Source of the DNA: JBPBPI01 sp050954885
Lineage (GTDB): Bacteria; Pseudomonadota; Alphaproteobacteria; Caedimonadales; Caedimonadaceae
Direction of reading: 5' to 3'
DNA: 49,942 nucleotides
Assembly (NCBI GenBank): GCA_050954885.1
Contig: JBPBPI010000103.1
Coordinates: forward strand, 1-49,942
This document shows positions 33,800-43,269 of the stretch, one piece after another. Below the pieces are notes generated by a model that saw only the letters and a list, made by a program, of their open reading frames with translations, searched no databases and was not told the origin of the DNA. The translations under genes were made by a program, and so were the position numbers. The first letter of the stretch is position 1; every line of letters starts with the position of its first letter.

Positions 33800-34918
33800 A
33801 TGACTGAAAAAATGTTTAAGGCAGGGGTGCAATATAAAAAACGGTTTTGGCTTATTTTAAGCATTTTAGGTCTTCTAATTTTTTGGTTGCTGAAAACTTA
33901 CCTAATGCCTGCAGGTCCCGCGCCTACAGGTATGCCCGCTGGATTTGCCATGCCTGTAGAAGCCGCCCATGTCACGCTTGACGTTATTCAAGATGATTTA
34001 ATTACGGTCGGTACCCTCAAAGCCAATGAATTTGTCATGATTCGTCCAGAAATTGAAGGCCGTATTGCTGAAATCTATTTTAAAGAAGGTCAACACATTA
34101 AAGAAGGTGAGCCTTTAATCCGTTTAGACGATCAAATTGCGATGGCCGGTTTGGCTGAATCTAAAGCATATCTCTCCCTTAGTGAATCTCAAAGTGAACG
34201 CAAAATGTCATTGTATCGTCAAAAGTATGTCTCAGACGGCCAAAAAGACAAAGTCGCCTCAAAATTACAAGCGGATCAGGCTATTTTAAATCGCAAAAAG
34301 AAAGAGTTAGAAAAAACTAAAATTTATGCGCCCTTCGAGGGATTTGTGGGGCTGAGTGATATCAGTCCCGGCGATTATGTCAAGCCAGGACAAGACATCG
34401 TTTCACTTGTTTGTTTGGATCCCTTGAAAGTCGAATTTTCAGTGGCTGAGATTTATGCCGCACGCGTTAGCGTTGGACAAAAAATTGACATCACCACCGA
34501 TGCTCTGCCAAATAAAAAATTTCAGGGTGAAATTTATGCGCTCGATCCCACGATCGATGAATCCGGTCGTAATCTTAAAATTAAAGGTAAATTAGATAAC
34601 AAAGATTTTGTTTTAAAACCAGGTATGTTTGTGCATTTAAAAATTCAATTGGCGCAACGCGATCAAGCTTTGCTCATTCCAGAAGAGGCCATTGTCTCTC
34701 AAGATCAAAAGCATTTTATTTATAAAATTGAAAAGGATCAGGCCAAAAAAACTTTTGTTGAATTGGGCATACGAACAAAAGGCAAAGTTGAAATTTTACA
34801 AGGTGTTTCTGTTCAAGATCAAGTCATTACAGCGGGTCAAATTAAAATAAGAGATGGCATGCCGGTTAAAGTTTTGCCTGTTCATATAACACCGTTGCCG
34901 GAGACCAAAGTACCATGA
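33800..34918 (+). CDS. RND efflux periplasmic adaptor (membrane fusion protein)
   Basis: Links an inner-membrane RND pump to an outer-membrane channel. 372 residues: N-terminal membrane anchor (FWLILSILGLLIFWLL, residues 13-30), lipoyl/barrel-sandwich halves (IRPEIEGRIAEIYFKEGQHIKEGEPLIRLDD and IYAPFEGFVGLSDISPGDYVKPGQDIVSLV), a short alpha-hairpin, the beta-barrel and the membrane-proximal domain (EEAIVSQDQKHFIYKI). AAAGGA precedes the ATG. Its stop overlaps the permease start (ATGA). No outer-membrane TolC-type gene is adjacent. Confidence 0.92.
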   Translation: MTEKMFKAGVQYKKRFWLILSILGLLIFWLLKTYLMPAGPAPTGMPAGFAMPVEAAHVTLDVIQDDLITVGTLKANEFVMIRPEIEGRIAEIYFKEGQHIKEGEPLIRLDDQIAMAGLAESKAYLSLSESQSERKMSLYRQKYVSDGQKDKVASKLQADQAILNRKKKELEKTKIYAPFEGFVGLSDISPGDYVKPGQDIVSLVCLDPLKVEFSVAEIYAARVSVGQKIDITTDALPNKKFQGEIYALDPTIDESGRNLKIKGKLDNKDFVLKPGMFVHLKIQLAQRDQALLIPEEAIVSQDQKHFIYKIEKDQAKKTFVELGIRTKGKVEILQGVSVQDQVITAGQIKIRDGMPVKVLPVHITPLPETKVP

Positions 34919-37900
34919 ATCTATCGGCGTTTTGCATTCGGCGTCCTGTTTTCACCCTTGTCCTCAATTTTTTAATGATGTTGATTGGTATCATTTCTTT
35001 CGATCGTTTGTCGGTACGCGAATATCCTAAAATTGATGAACCTGTGATTACGGTGGAAACATTTTGGAAGGGCGCGAGTGCAGAAATTATTGAAAGTCAG
35101 GTGACGCAACGACTTGAAGAATCTTTGGCAGGGGTTGAACAACTGGATATGATGACCTCGAGCAGTCGCCAGGAATTAAGTCAAATTACCCTTCGGTTTA
35201 AAATTTCCAGCGATCCTGAAGTCGCGGCCAACGATATCCGAAATCGTGTCAGCCGCATAAGAAAGTCATTACCGCAAGATATTGATGAACCGGTTGTGTC
35301 AAAGGTAGAAGCGGACGCTCAACCTATTTTATATTTAGCCTTTTCAGGAACACAGCAAACACCGCTACAGCTGACAGACTACGCTGACCGCTATGTAAAA
35401 GATCGACTGAAGACTATTGAAGGGGTGGCGGAAGTTCAATTGTTGGGCCAACGTGTCCTGGCCATGCGTCTATGGCTGGATCCCTTTAAAATGGCCGCAT
35501 TTAATTTAACTGTGCAGGATGTTGAAACAGCCTTAACTCAGCAAAATATCGAAGTTCCTTCAGGTCGGATTGAAAGCCTTCAACGTGAATTTACGGTCCT
35601 TGCTGAATCAGATCTGCGAACAGCTGAAGATTTTAACAACATTGTCGTCAAAGTTGTGGGTGATCATTCCGTCCGCTTGCAAGAAATTGGCTATGCTGAA
35701 TTGGGTGCAGTCGATGAGCGCAGTCAGGTTCGGTTTAAAGGACAAACAGCCATGGCATTGGGCATTGTTAAACAAGCCACCGCAAACCCTCTTGATATTT
35801 CAGCGGCCGTTCGTCAAATATTTCCACAAATTCAATCCAATCTTCCAGAAGGCATGAAGGTAGATATTGCCTATGATAGCTCAATCTTCATCGATCGCTC
35901 GATTAAAGCGGTGTATAAAACAATTTTTGAAGCCATTTGTTTGGTGGTTGCGGTTATTTTTCTCTTTCTGCGAAACTTCCGCTCAACACTGATTCCTCTG
36001 GTCACAATTCCTATCTCTTTAATTACCACCTTTGCGCTTATTTATGCTTTAGGATTTACCATCAACACCTTGACCTTACTGGCATTGGTTTTGGCCATCG
36101 GTTTGGTAGTGGATGATGCGATCGTGATGCTTGAAAACATTTACAGGTATATTGAACAAGGTATGAAACCTTTTGAAGCTGCTTTAAAAGGCAGTCAAGA
36201 AATTATGTTTGCCATTGTCTCCATGACCACAACATTGGTGGCAGTTTATGCCCCCATTGCATTTATGCAAGGGAAGGTGGGTCGATTGTTTCTTGAGTTT
36301 GCTTTAACGCTGGCGTGTGCTGTTTTGGTCTCTGGCATCGTTGCTTTGACATTATCACCCATGATGTGTGCGCGTCTTTTAACTCATTCAAAAACCCATG
36401 GTAAGATTTATACGCGGATTGAAAATTTCTTCCTTCGGTTGAATGCGGGGTACAAAAATGCTTTACAAAAATTAATGACAAAGAGATTTTTAGCTGTTTT
36501 AGGCGCTTTACTGTCCTTGGGATTAAATGTTTTATTTTTTACTCAACTTCCCTCTGAATTGTCACCCGTTGAAGATCGTGGCATTATTGTGGCAATCGGT
36601 TTGGCGCCCGAAGGATCAACCCTCAACTTTACTGATAAATATGCCAAAGTTATGGAAGGTATGTATCAAAAAGTGCCTGAAATTGAAAAATATTTTGTGG
36701 TGTCGGGCTGGCCTTATGTGTCACAAACTTTAAGCTTCATGACACTAAAGCCGTGGGAAGAACGCGTGCGCAAACAGCAAAGCATTACGGCTGAACTGGC
36801 GCAAAAACTGTTTGGTATCCCAGGAGTCCTCGCTTTTGCTATGAACCCAGGCTCTCTTGGCAGCAGCCCTATTAAACGACCCGTACAAATCGTTATCAAG
36901 TCTGGATTGTCTTATAAAGAATTGGACAAGATAATGCAAAAGATCATGATAGACGCATCAACGTTGCGGTCTTTAACATTTTTAGATACCGATATTAAAT
37001 TAGATAAGCCAGAGTTAAGATTGACGCTGGGCCGTGAAAAATGTGCAGCCCTTGGTGTGTCTGTGGCCAATGTAAATAACACGTTGGCTTCTCTTTTGGG
37101 GGGGCGTCCGATTACCCGTTTTAAACAAGACGGTAAACAATATGACGTTATCCTTCAAATTCAAGACAGTCAGCGCCGTGTTCCTAAAGACATTCAAAAC
37201 ATTTTTGTCCGTGGTAAAGATGATGCCATGATCCAATTGGCAAATCTTATTAAAATTAAAGAAGGTGCAGCGCCTAAAGAATTAAACCGTTTTGATCAAC
37301 AACATGCAGTCACTTTTTCAGCAGGATTGAACCCAGGATTTACATTGGGCCAAGCCATTCAAGATTTAGAAACCATTGTCCAGCGTCATATGCCCAGTGA
37401 CGGGCAACTGGATTACAAAGATCAATCTCGTGAGTTTAAAAAAACAGGCAGCGAGATTTACATAACTTTGTTACTAGCTTTAGCCTTTATATATCTGGTG
37501 CTGTCTGCTCAATTTGAAAGTTTTCGAGATCCATTTATCATTATGTTGTCGGTTCCCTTGGCCATCACTGGTTCCTTGTTGGCTTTAATTTTAACCAAAG
37601 GCACTTTAAATGTTTACAGTCAAATCGGCATTGTTACACTGATTGGGTTGATCACCAAAAATGGTATTATGATTGTTGAATTTGCCAATCAGTTGCGCGC
37701 CCAAGGTATGGGAATTTTCGAATCGGTTATCGAAGCGTCAAGCCTACGCTTACGTCCTATCTTGATGACAACAGCTGCGATGATTCTAGGGAATATTCCT
37801 TTGGCTTTAGAATCAGGAGCAGGGGCTGAAAGTCGAAATTCAATCGGTTGGGTGATTGTGGGTGGGCTATGCTTGGGAACTCTTTTAACCCTATTTGTGG

Positions 37901-37965
37901 TGCCGGTGATGTATACTTATATTACCCAGGGAAAATTAAAGAAAACTCAATTCACTGAATCATAA
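34915..37965 (+). CDS. RND-family multidrug efflux permease
   Basis: AcrB/MexF-type proton-driven pump of the hydrophobe/amphiphile efflux class, 1016 residues with 12 membrane helices and two large periplasmic loops. Proton-relay residues are present: Asp400 and Asp401 (GLVVDDAIVMLEN) and Lys915 (GLITKNGIMIVEFAN). The opening FCIRRPVFTLVLNFLMMLIG and APIAFMQGKVGRLF are family hallmarks. Translationally coupled to the adaptor by ATGA overlap. No regulator gene is next to the pair, so control is not apparent. Exports drugs, bile-like compounds or host amphiphiles; the substrate cannot be read. Confidence 0.94.
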   Translation: MNLSAFCIRRPVFTLVLNFLMMLIGIISFDRLSVREYPKIDEPVITVETFWKGASAEIIESQVTQRLEESLAGVEQLDMMTSSSRQELSQITLRFKISSDPEVAANDIRNRVSRIRKSLPQDIDEPVVSKVEADAQPILYLAFSGTQQTPLQLTDYADRYVKDRLKTIEGVAEVQLLGQRVLAMRLWLDPFKMAAFNLTVQDVETALTQQNIEVPSGRIESLQREFTVLAESDLRTAEDFNNIVVKVVGDHSVRLQEIGYAELGAVDERSQVRFKGQTAMALGIVKQATANPLDISAAVRQIFPQIQSNLPEGMKVDIAYDSSIFIDRSIKAVYKTIFEAICLVVAVIFLFLRNFRSTLIPLVTIPISLITTFALIYALGFTINTLTLLALVLAIGLVVDDAIVMLENIYRYIEQGMKPFEAALKGSQEIMFAIVSMTTTLVAVYAPIAFMQGKVGRLFLEFALTLACAVLVSGIVALTLSPMMCARLLTHSKTHGKIYTRIENFFLRLNAGYKNALQKLMTKRFLAVLGALLSLGLNVLFFTQLPSELSPVEDRGIIVAIGLAPEGSTLNFTDKYAKVMEGMYQKVPEIEKYFVVSGWPYVSQTLSFMTLKPWEERVRKQQSITAELAQKLFGIPGVLAFAMNPGSLGSSPIKRPVQIVIKSGLSYKELDKIMQKIMIDASTLRSLTFLDTDIKLDKPELRLTLGREKCAALGVSVANVNNTLASLLGGRPITRFKQDGKQYDVILQIQDSQRRVPKDIQNIFVRGKDDAMIQLANLIKIKEGAAPKELNRFDQQHAVTFSAGLNPGFTLGQAIQDLETIVQRHMPSDGQLDYKDQSREFKKTGSEIYITLLLALAFIYLVLSAQFESFRDPFIIMLSVPLAITGSLLALILTKGTLNVYSQIGIVTLIGLITKNGIMIVEFANQLRAQGMGIFESVIEASSLRLRPILMTTAAMILGNIPLALESGAGAESRNSIGWVIVGGLCLGTLLTLFVVPVMYTYITQGKLKKTQFTES

Positions 37966-38057
37966 AATTTTTAAATATCTTTCAAAAATTTCCGAGTTAT
38001 TAATAAATTTAATATTTCATAGAAAATATTATTTATTTTAATTTATAGGAAATATTA

Positions 38058-38606
38058 ATGTTTAAATCAATTATTACAGGAGTTTTTATTTCTCTTCTAC
38101 AATTATCTATCTCTCTTCAAGCTTCATCAACAGCTTTATTGGAAGAAATCACACCCGAAAGTGTGCCTTCAACAAATGTTGTCAAAAAGGGATCTGATAT
38201 TGTTATTGATCTTGAAAAAGGGGGGCATACTTTTTTAGAGGCACAATACATAACACAAAATATCAGCTACATTCAATGGTGGGGTCAAAAAATTGATTGG
38301 TGTAATATCACAACGGCAGGTGTGCTTAAAATCGCAACACCGATTTTAAATACAGGTACATCAATTTGTGTTTTGGGCACCACAATTACAACAGGGATGT
38401 TGCAATATATGGATTCTGAAAATCCAACATTTGAGACGGTAAAAAATGTAAATTTTTATGCGTCTTTGGCAAGCACTGCACTTTCTCTAACAGCTTTATG
38501 GGCTGCTCGAGAATCTAGTAAGCGATATGCTTTGGTACAAACTCAATTAAATGATCATCAATCAACCATTAATAATTTGCAGAGTCAATTGGCTCGGACT
38601 GAATAA
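38058..38606 (+). CDS. Small exported membrane protein, unknown
   Basis: 182 residues. Signal peptide MFKSIITGVFISLLQLSISLQAS (cleavage near residue 22), a short polar part, two hydrophobic segments (residues about 88-115 and 133-155), and a short coiled coil at the C-terminus (LVQTQLNDHQSTINNLQSQLA). Family not recognised. AGGAAA lies seven bases before the ATG. It shares the signal-peptide style (SLQA) with the small protein at the right edge of the window. It stands alone between the efflux operon and the sensor gene. Confidence 0.6.
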   Translation: MFKSIITGVFISLLQLSISLQASSTALLEEITPESVPSTNVVKKGSDIVIDLEKGGHTFLEAQYITQNISYIQWWGQKIDWCNITTAGVLKIATPILNTGTSICVLGTTITTGMLQYMDSENPTFETVKNVNFYASLASTALSLTALWAARESSKRYALVQTQLNDHQSTINNLQSQLARTE

Positions 38607-38712
38607 AAAATTAAATGTAGCAAAATATTTTTAAAATTTTATTTAAAATCATTTTTCAAACTTGAAAGACCGTGCAACAATAAAAGAAAAAATAAAGGGA
38701 TGCAGGTTCACA

Positions 38713-40341
38713 ATGGATTTTAAAGTTAATGAAAATAAAGAACGTTTAGAATTTCTTCACATTGATCGAGAAACTGTTCAAGATTTAGCTGATTTTTATC
38801 CCTACATTGAACAAAAAATGGAAAAATTTATTGATGCATTTTTAATTCAAGTGCGCAACTGTCCTCAAATAATGCAAGTGATGATGGATGATGAGCGTGT
38901 TAGCAACACGCGCAAAATGATCCGCAGTCATTGGGAAGGTCTTTATCAAGGAAAAATTGATGAAGAATATTATGCGCGCGTTTCAAAATTAACACTGGCT
39001 TATACGCAAATGGGTCTAGAGCCAAGATGGCTGATTGGTGGCTATGCCTATGTCTTAAATATGTTGATCGATTTAACAGTCAGCATTTTTATTAAAAATC
39101 CTTCAAAACTGGTTCAGGTCCAAAAAAGTTTGATCAAAATGTCTTATTTCAACATGGACATTTGCATTTCTGCCTTTATCAAAAAGGGCGAAGAAGGAAA
39201 ATTAAAAGCAGTTATGCAAAATATTTCCTATTCCCTTGATAAAGCCATTCAAACGGCTGTCACCAACATTGTGAACTTAACTCAAGAGATGACGTCTTAT
39301 TCTCAAGACATGGAAAAATCTTTATCCATGGTGACCCAGCGGATGACACGGGCATCAACACTGACTGAAAAAAACAATTCCAATGTTCAAAGTGTTGTGA
39401 CCTCAACCGAGCAATTGTTGGGATCGGTTCGTGAAATTAGTCAACAAACAAGCAGATCTTCAAATATCACAGCTCAGGCTGTGGTTATTTCTCGTCAAGC
39501 TAGTGAAGTTATCAATCAATTGGCAGGAGCAGGCAATAAAATTGGCGAGGTCGTCAAATTAATCAGTGACATTGCCAGTCAAACCAATTTATTGGCCCTC
39601 AATGCTACAATTGAAGCGGCACGTGCAGGTGATGCCGGCAAAGGATTTGCGGTTGTGGCTGCCGAAGTCAAAAGTTTGGCCACTCAAACCGCCAAGGCAA
39701 CCGATGAAATATCCAATCAAGTGATGTCCATTCAAAATGCCACTAAAAATGCGGTTCATTCGATGACAACGGTTGAGACCACCATTGAAGAAGTCAATCA
39801 AATTTCAGGGATTATCTCAGGGGCTATACAGGAACAAAATAGCGCGACAATTGATATCACCAGAACAATTCAACAAGCAGCCCAAGATTCATCTGCCTTT
39901 TCATCAGACATTGAAGATGTCAGTTTTGAGATGATTTCAAACAACCAATTAGCCGGAAATTTAAAATCTAAGGCCGCTCAAATTACCTTTCAAATGATGG
40001 CACTGAAAGAAGAATTATCAAAAATTTTGATTCACACCACAGAGCGAGAAAGACGTATGGCCTCACGGCTTGATTTTAATCAAAGAAGCCGCATCAAACA
40101 AAAAGATATGTGGATTTCTTGCTTTATATGCGAAATATCCGTCTTTGGTGCCTATGTAAAAGAGTGTGAACTGGATCAAAAGGAACCAATCTTATTAGAT
40201 ATTCCTTATTTTGGTGAAATATTGGCCCGCATTGCTCACCCTCGTGAAAAAGGATATGGTATTGAATTTATTTTAGAATCAGATGAACAAAATCGTCTTG
40301 AAAACTTTATACAAAAAAAATCAGGTAAAAAAGTGGCTTAA
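38713..40341 (+). CDS. Soluble globin-coupled chemoreceptor with PilZ domain
   Basis: About 542 residues: N-terminal globin-sensor domain (1-155), MCP signalling coiled coil (about 175-440) with the conserved tip ISDIASQTNLLALNATIEAARAG (near residues 285-306), and a C-terminal PilZ-like domain (447-540) with R-x-x-x-R (448-452) and S476-x-x-G479. No membrane segment, so it is cytosolic. In the globin part, the line LAYTQMGLEPRWLIGGY matches the family's AHERIGLEPRWYIGGY except that the proximal His is Tyr97. The ATG at 38713 is chosen because the TTG at 38662 adds an unrelated basic tail. Would sense a gas or redox state and c-di-GMP and act on a CheA pathway; no che genes lie nearby. Confidence 0.85.
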   Translation: MDFKVNENKERLEFLHIDRETVQDLADFYPYIEQKMEKFIDAFLIQVRNCPQIMQVMMDDERVSNTRKMIRSHWEGLYQGKIDEEYYARVSKLTLAYTQMGLEPRWLIGGYAYVLNMLIDLTVSIFIKNPSKLVQVQKSLIKMSYFNMDICISAFIKKGEEGKLKAVMQNISYSLDKAIQTAVTNIVNLTQEMTSYSQDMEKSLSMVTQRMTRASTLTEKNNSNVQSVVTSTEQLLGSVREISQQTSRSSNITAQAVVISRQASEVINQLAGAGNKIGEVVKLISDIASQTNLLALNATIEAARAGDAGKGFAVVAAEVKSLATQTAKATDEISNQVMSIQNATKNAVHSMTTVETTIEEVNQISGIISGAIQEQNSATIDITRTIQQAAQDSSAFSSDIEDVSFEMISNNQLAGNLKSKAAQITFQMMALKEELSKILIHTTERERRMASRLDFNQRSRIKQKDMWISCFICEISVFGAYVKECELDQKEPILLDIPYFGEILARIAHPREKGYGIEFILESDEQNRLENFIQKKSGKKVA

Positions 40342-40410
40342 ATTGATCAAACCTTGACTTAAGGTAAAATAACCATATTATTGTGAAAATTATCAAAAAT
40401 GAGCTAAATT

Positions 40411-40947
40411 TTGTCCTCTTCCTATATTTTTATTGGTGTTATTTTAGGCCCTTTTGGCATTGAGGGGGGTATTCGATTTAAGTCTTTTGCAGATTCAGAA
40501 AATTCTCTAAAATCCTATAAAATTTTTTATAACAGTGATGGTACACAAGAATTCAAAGTTAAAAAAATACGATCTGATAAAAAAGATACCTTTGTTATTT
40601 ATTTTGAGACAATTACCTCACGGACAGAAGCTGAAAATTTTAAAAATCAACAACTTTATATCGATGCTGCTCAATTAAGATCTCTTAAGGAAGATGAATA
40701 CTATCATCACTATTTAATTGATTCAGACGTATTTAATGAAAATAAGACAAAAATAGGAACTATCAAAAAAATTACCGATTATGGCAGTGGTGACTTGCTG
40801 GAGGTCTTTCACGATGAAACAGGGTCCCTCTTATTAATTCCTTTTAATGCAAATTTTATCAAAGATATACATCTTGAAACACGTCAACTTATAATTCATC
40901 AAGAAGATATTAATATGTTTTTGACGTTAAATGGCTCTGTCCAATGA
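40411..40947 (+). CDS. rimM: 16S rRNA processing protein RimM
   Basis: 30S assembly factor that binds S19 and helps mature 16S rRNA. 178 residues with the N-terminal barrel (IFIGVILGPFGIEGGIRFKSF) and the PRC-barrel-like C-terminal domain (EDEYYHHYLIDSDVF, GDLLEVFHDETGSLLLIPF). The start is a TTG at 40411: an in-frame TAA at 40405 rules out anything earlier and no ATG precedes the first conserved block. It overlaps trmD by four bases (ATGA). The sequence diverges more than its neighbours. Confidence 0.9.
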   Translation: MSSSYIFIGVILGPFGIEGGIRFKSFADSENSLKSYKIFYNSDGTQEFKVKKIRSDKKDTFVIYFETITSRTEAENFKNQQLYIDAAQLRSLKEDEYYHHYLIDSDVFNENKTKIGTIKKITDYGSGDLLEVFHDETGSLLLIPFNANFIKDIHLETRQLIIHQEDINMFLTLNGSVQ

Positions 40948-41660
40948 CGTTAGAAATTAAAGTATTCACACTTTATCCAGAAATGTTTCCAGGTCCTTTA
41001 TCTTCTTCACTTTTGGGCCGTGCCATGAACAATCAAGTGTGGTCTTTAGAGACTGTAAATATTCGCGATTTTGCTTTAGATGTTCATAAAACAGTTGACG
41101 ATCGTCCCTGTGGTGGTGGCCCCGGTATGGTTCTTAAACCAGATGTGATTGATCGTGCTTTAAAATTTCATTATACAATGGCGCCAACATCCTTGATCTA
41201 TTTGTCACCACGTGGCATACCATTAACGCAAGATCGTGTAAAAAAGCTTGCACAAAGCCCATCACTGGGGTTACTGTGTGGACGATTTGAAGGTGTTGAT
41301 CAACGGATTTTAGAGACATGGCCTTTTGAAGAGGTAAGTATAGGGGATTTTGTCCTGACAGGTGGTGAATTGCCTGCCATGATGTTGATTGATGCATGTG
41401 TTCGGATGATCCCTGGTGTGCTCGGGTCGTTTGATTCTTTAAAAGAAGAAAGTTTTACAGATAATTTATTGGAATATCCTCAATACACGCGTCCTCGTCT
41501 TTGGCAAGGATGTCAAGTACCTGAAGTTTTGCTTCAAGGGGATCACCAAAAAGTAAACTTGTGGCGACGCCAACAGGCGGAAGAAATAACGCGAAAACGT
41601 AGACCAGATTTATGGCATAAATATTGCGCCATACAAGATGATAAGAAAGGAAAATCATAA
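40944..41660 (+). CDS. trmD: tRNA (guanine-N1)-methyltransferase
   Basis: Methylates G37 next to the anticodon of tRNAs reading CCN, CUN and CGG, preventing +1 frameshifting. 238 residues, SPOUT trefoil-knot fold: VFTLYPEMFPG opening, DDRPCGGGPGMVLKPDV, LSPRGIPLTQ, LLCGRFEGVDQR, and SIGDFVLTGGELPAM (knot). Starts inside the rimM stop and its TAA overlaps the ATG of rplS by one base, so the three are translationally coupled. Confidence 0.96.
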   Translation: MTLEIKVFTLYPEMFPGPLSSSLLGRAMNNQVWSLETVNIRDFALDVHKTVDDRPCGGGPGMVLKPDVIDRALKFHYTMAPTSLIYLSPRGIPLTQDRVKKLAQSPSLGLLCGRFEGVDQRILETWPFEEVSIGDFVLTGGELPAMMLIDACVRMIPGVLGSFDSLKEESFTDNLLEYPQYTRPRLWQGCQVPEVLLQGDHQKVNLWRRQQAEEITRKRRPDLWHKYCAIQDDKKGKS

Positions 41661-42127
41661 TGAATATTCTTCAGAAATTTGAACAAGAACAAGTTGAAAA
41701 ATTAAATGCAAAAAACCCTGTGCCTGAATTTGCAGCAGGTGACACCTTACGTATTCACGTCAAGGTCGTTGAAGGTGAGCGTGAACGGACCCAGGCCTAT
41801 GATGGTGTTTGTATTGCGCGTAAAAACGCTGGTATCAATTCAGCTTTTAACGTGCGTAAAATTTCTTTTGGTGAAGGCGTTGAACGTGTGTTCCCTCTAT
41901 ATTCACCCAACATCCGTATTGAAGTCGTGCGTCGTGGTGCTGTTCGTCGGGCAAAGTTATATTATTTGCGCGGACGTACAGGTAAAAGCGCGCGTATTCC
42001 CGAGAAAAATACCTATGCACGTGATCAATCACGTCTTAAAGAGGCAGCTTTGTTGGCTCAAAATGCAGTATCTCAAAATGCGCCTGAGTCACAAACACAA
42101 ATGGTAGAAAATGCACCACAATCTTAA
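41660..42127 (+). CDS. rplS: 50S ribosomal protein L19
   Basis: Large-subunit protein at the 30S-50S interface. 155 residues; the core is FAAGDTLRIHVKVVEGERERTQAYDG, SFGEGVERVFPLYSP and RRGAVRRAKLYYLRGRTGKSARI. A 35-residue Gln/Ala-rich C-terminal tail exceeds the family norm. Its ATG overlaps the trmD stop. Last gene of rimM-trmD-rplS; an intrinsic terminator begins within its last codons. Confidence 0.96.
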   Translation: MNILQKFEQEQVEKLNAKNPVPEFAAGDTLRIHVKVVEGERERTQAYDGVCIARKNAGINSAFNVRKISFGEGVERVFPLYSPNIRIEVVRRGAVRRAKLYYLRGRTGKSARIPEKNTYARDQSRLKEAALLAQNAVSQNAPESQTQMVENAPQS

Positions 42128-42149
42128 AAAAGATTGTGGCGTTTTTTTT
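42116..42149 (+). terminator. Rho-independent terminator after rplS
   Basis: CCACAATCTT (42116-42125) and AAGATTGTGG (42130-42139) form a perfect ten-base stem with a four-A loop, followed by CG and eight T. The left arm includes the rplS stop codon region (42125-42127). Confidence 0.93.
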
Positions 42150-42181
42150 AAACACTTGCTTTCTTTTTGATGAAAAAATTG

Positions 42182-42187
42182 TATAAT
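42182..42187 (+). promoter_or_regulatory. Candidate -10 element for the pdh operon
   Basis: A perfect TATAAT stands 43 bases before the pdhA start, right after the rplS terminator. The nearest -35-like sequence (TTGCTT, 42156-42161) is 20 bases away, longer than usual, so only the -10 is proposed. Confidence 0.4.
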
Positions 42188-42229
42188 CGTTTTTCTTTAT
42201 AAGAATTTAAAGTTAAATAGGGCAAAACT

Positions 42230-43252
42230 TTGATTGCATCATCACCGTCTTTAAATGAAGAATCTTCTTTTGATAAAATGTCGAAGGAAGATTTTCTTTA
42301 TTATTATCATCAAATGTTATTGATCCGTCGCTTTGAAGAAAAAGCGGGACAACTTTATGGTATGGGACTAATTGCAGGCTTTTGTCATCTTTATATTGGG
42401 CAAGAAGCGGTTGTGGTGGGTGTTCAATCAGCACTATCAGATCATGATACAGTGATTTCAGCCTATCGCGAACACGGACACATGTTAGCCTGTGGTATGG
42501 ACCCTAAAGGTGTGATGGCGGAATTGACGGGACGCGAAGGGGGATACTCTAAGGGTAAAGGCGGTTCGATGCACATGTTCTCGCGCGAGAAAAATTTCTT
42601 TGGCGGTCATGGTATTGTAGGTGCCCAGGTTCCTATTGGTGCCGGTCTTGCTTTTGCCCATAAATACCATGGTCACGATGGCATTTCTGTGACCTATATG
42701 GGAGACGGTGCAACGGATCAAGGCCAAGTTTACGAAGCCTTTAACATGTCCGCCCTTTGGAAATTGCCAGTTCTTTTCATTATTGAAAACAATGGTTATT
42801 CTATGGGAACTGCTGTTCATCGTCATGCGGCTGGCAAACACCTTTACGAGCGTGGTATTGGTTACGGTATTCCAGGACGTGAAGTTGATGGGATGAATAT
42901 TTTGGCTGTACAACAAGCCACACGAGAGGCTGTTGAGTATATTCGGTCCGGCAATGGTCCCTACATCCTTGAGATGAAAACCTATCGTTATCGGGGACAC
43001 TCTATGTCAGATCCTGCCAATTATAGATCTAAAGACGAAGTTGATCATATGCGAGATACGGCTGATCCTATTCTTCAATTGCGGCGTAAGCTTGAGCAAG
43101 AATTTGACATGTCTGAAGAAGAATTCAAAAAAATTGATAAAGAAGTTAAAGCATTGGTGGCTGAATCCGTTGAATTTTCACAAACCAGTCCGGAGCCGGC
43201 ACCTTCTGAACTTTTTACCGATATCCTTATTGAAGATCCTGTTTTAAGCTAG
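42230..43252 (+). CDS. pdhA: Pyruvate dehydrogenase E1 component subunit alpha
   Basis: Thiamine-diphosphate-binding half of the E1 heterotetramer that decarboxylates pyruvate. 340 residues: YYHQMLLIRRFEEKAGQLYGMG opening, GFCHLYIGQEA, SAYREHGHML, the TPP motif GDGATDQGQVYEAFNMSA...IENN, and the phosphorylation-loop-like region YRYRGHSMSDPANYR. The start is TTG at 42230 with AGGG seven bases upstream; the next ATG (42278) would be close to the conserved domain and lacks a ribosome binding site. First gene of pdhA-pdhB-pdhC. Confidence 0.95.
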   Translation: MIASSPSLNEESSFDKMSKEDFLYYYHQMLLIRRFEEKAGQLYGMGLIAGFCHLYIGQEAVVVGVQSALSDHDTVISAYREHGHMLACGMDPKGVMAELTGREGGYSKGKGGSMHMFSREKNFFGGHGIVGAQVPIGAGLAFAHKYHGHDGISVTYMGDGATDQGQVYEAFNMSALWKLPVLFIIENNGYSMGTAVHRHAAGKHLYERGIGYGIPGREVDGMNILAVQQATREAVEYIRSGNGPYILEMKTYRYRGHSMSDPANYRSKDEVDHMRDTADPILQLRRKLEQEFDMSEEEFKKIDKEVKALVAESVEFSQTSPEPAPSELFTDILIEDPVLS

Positions 43253-43269
43253 AAGGGGTATAAAATATC

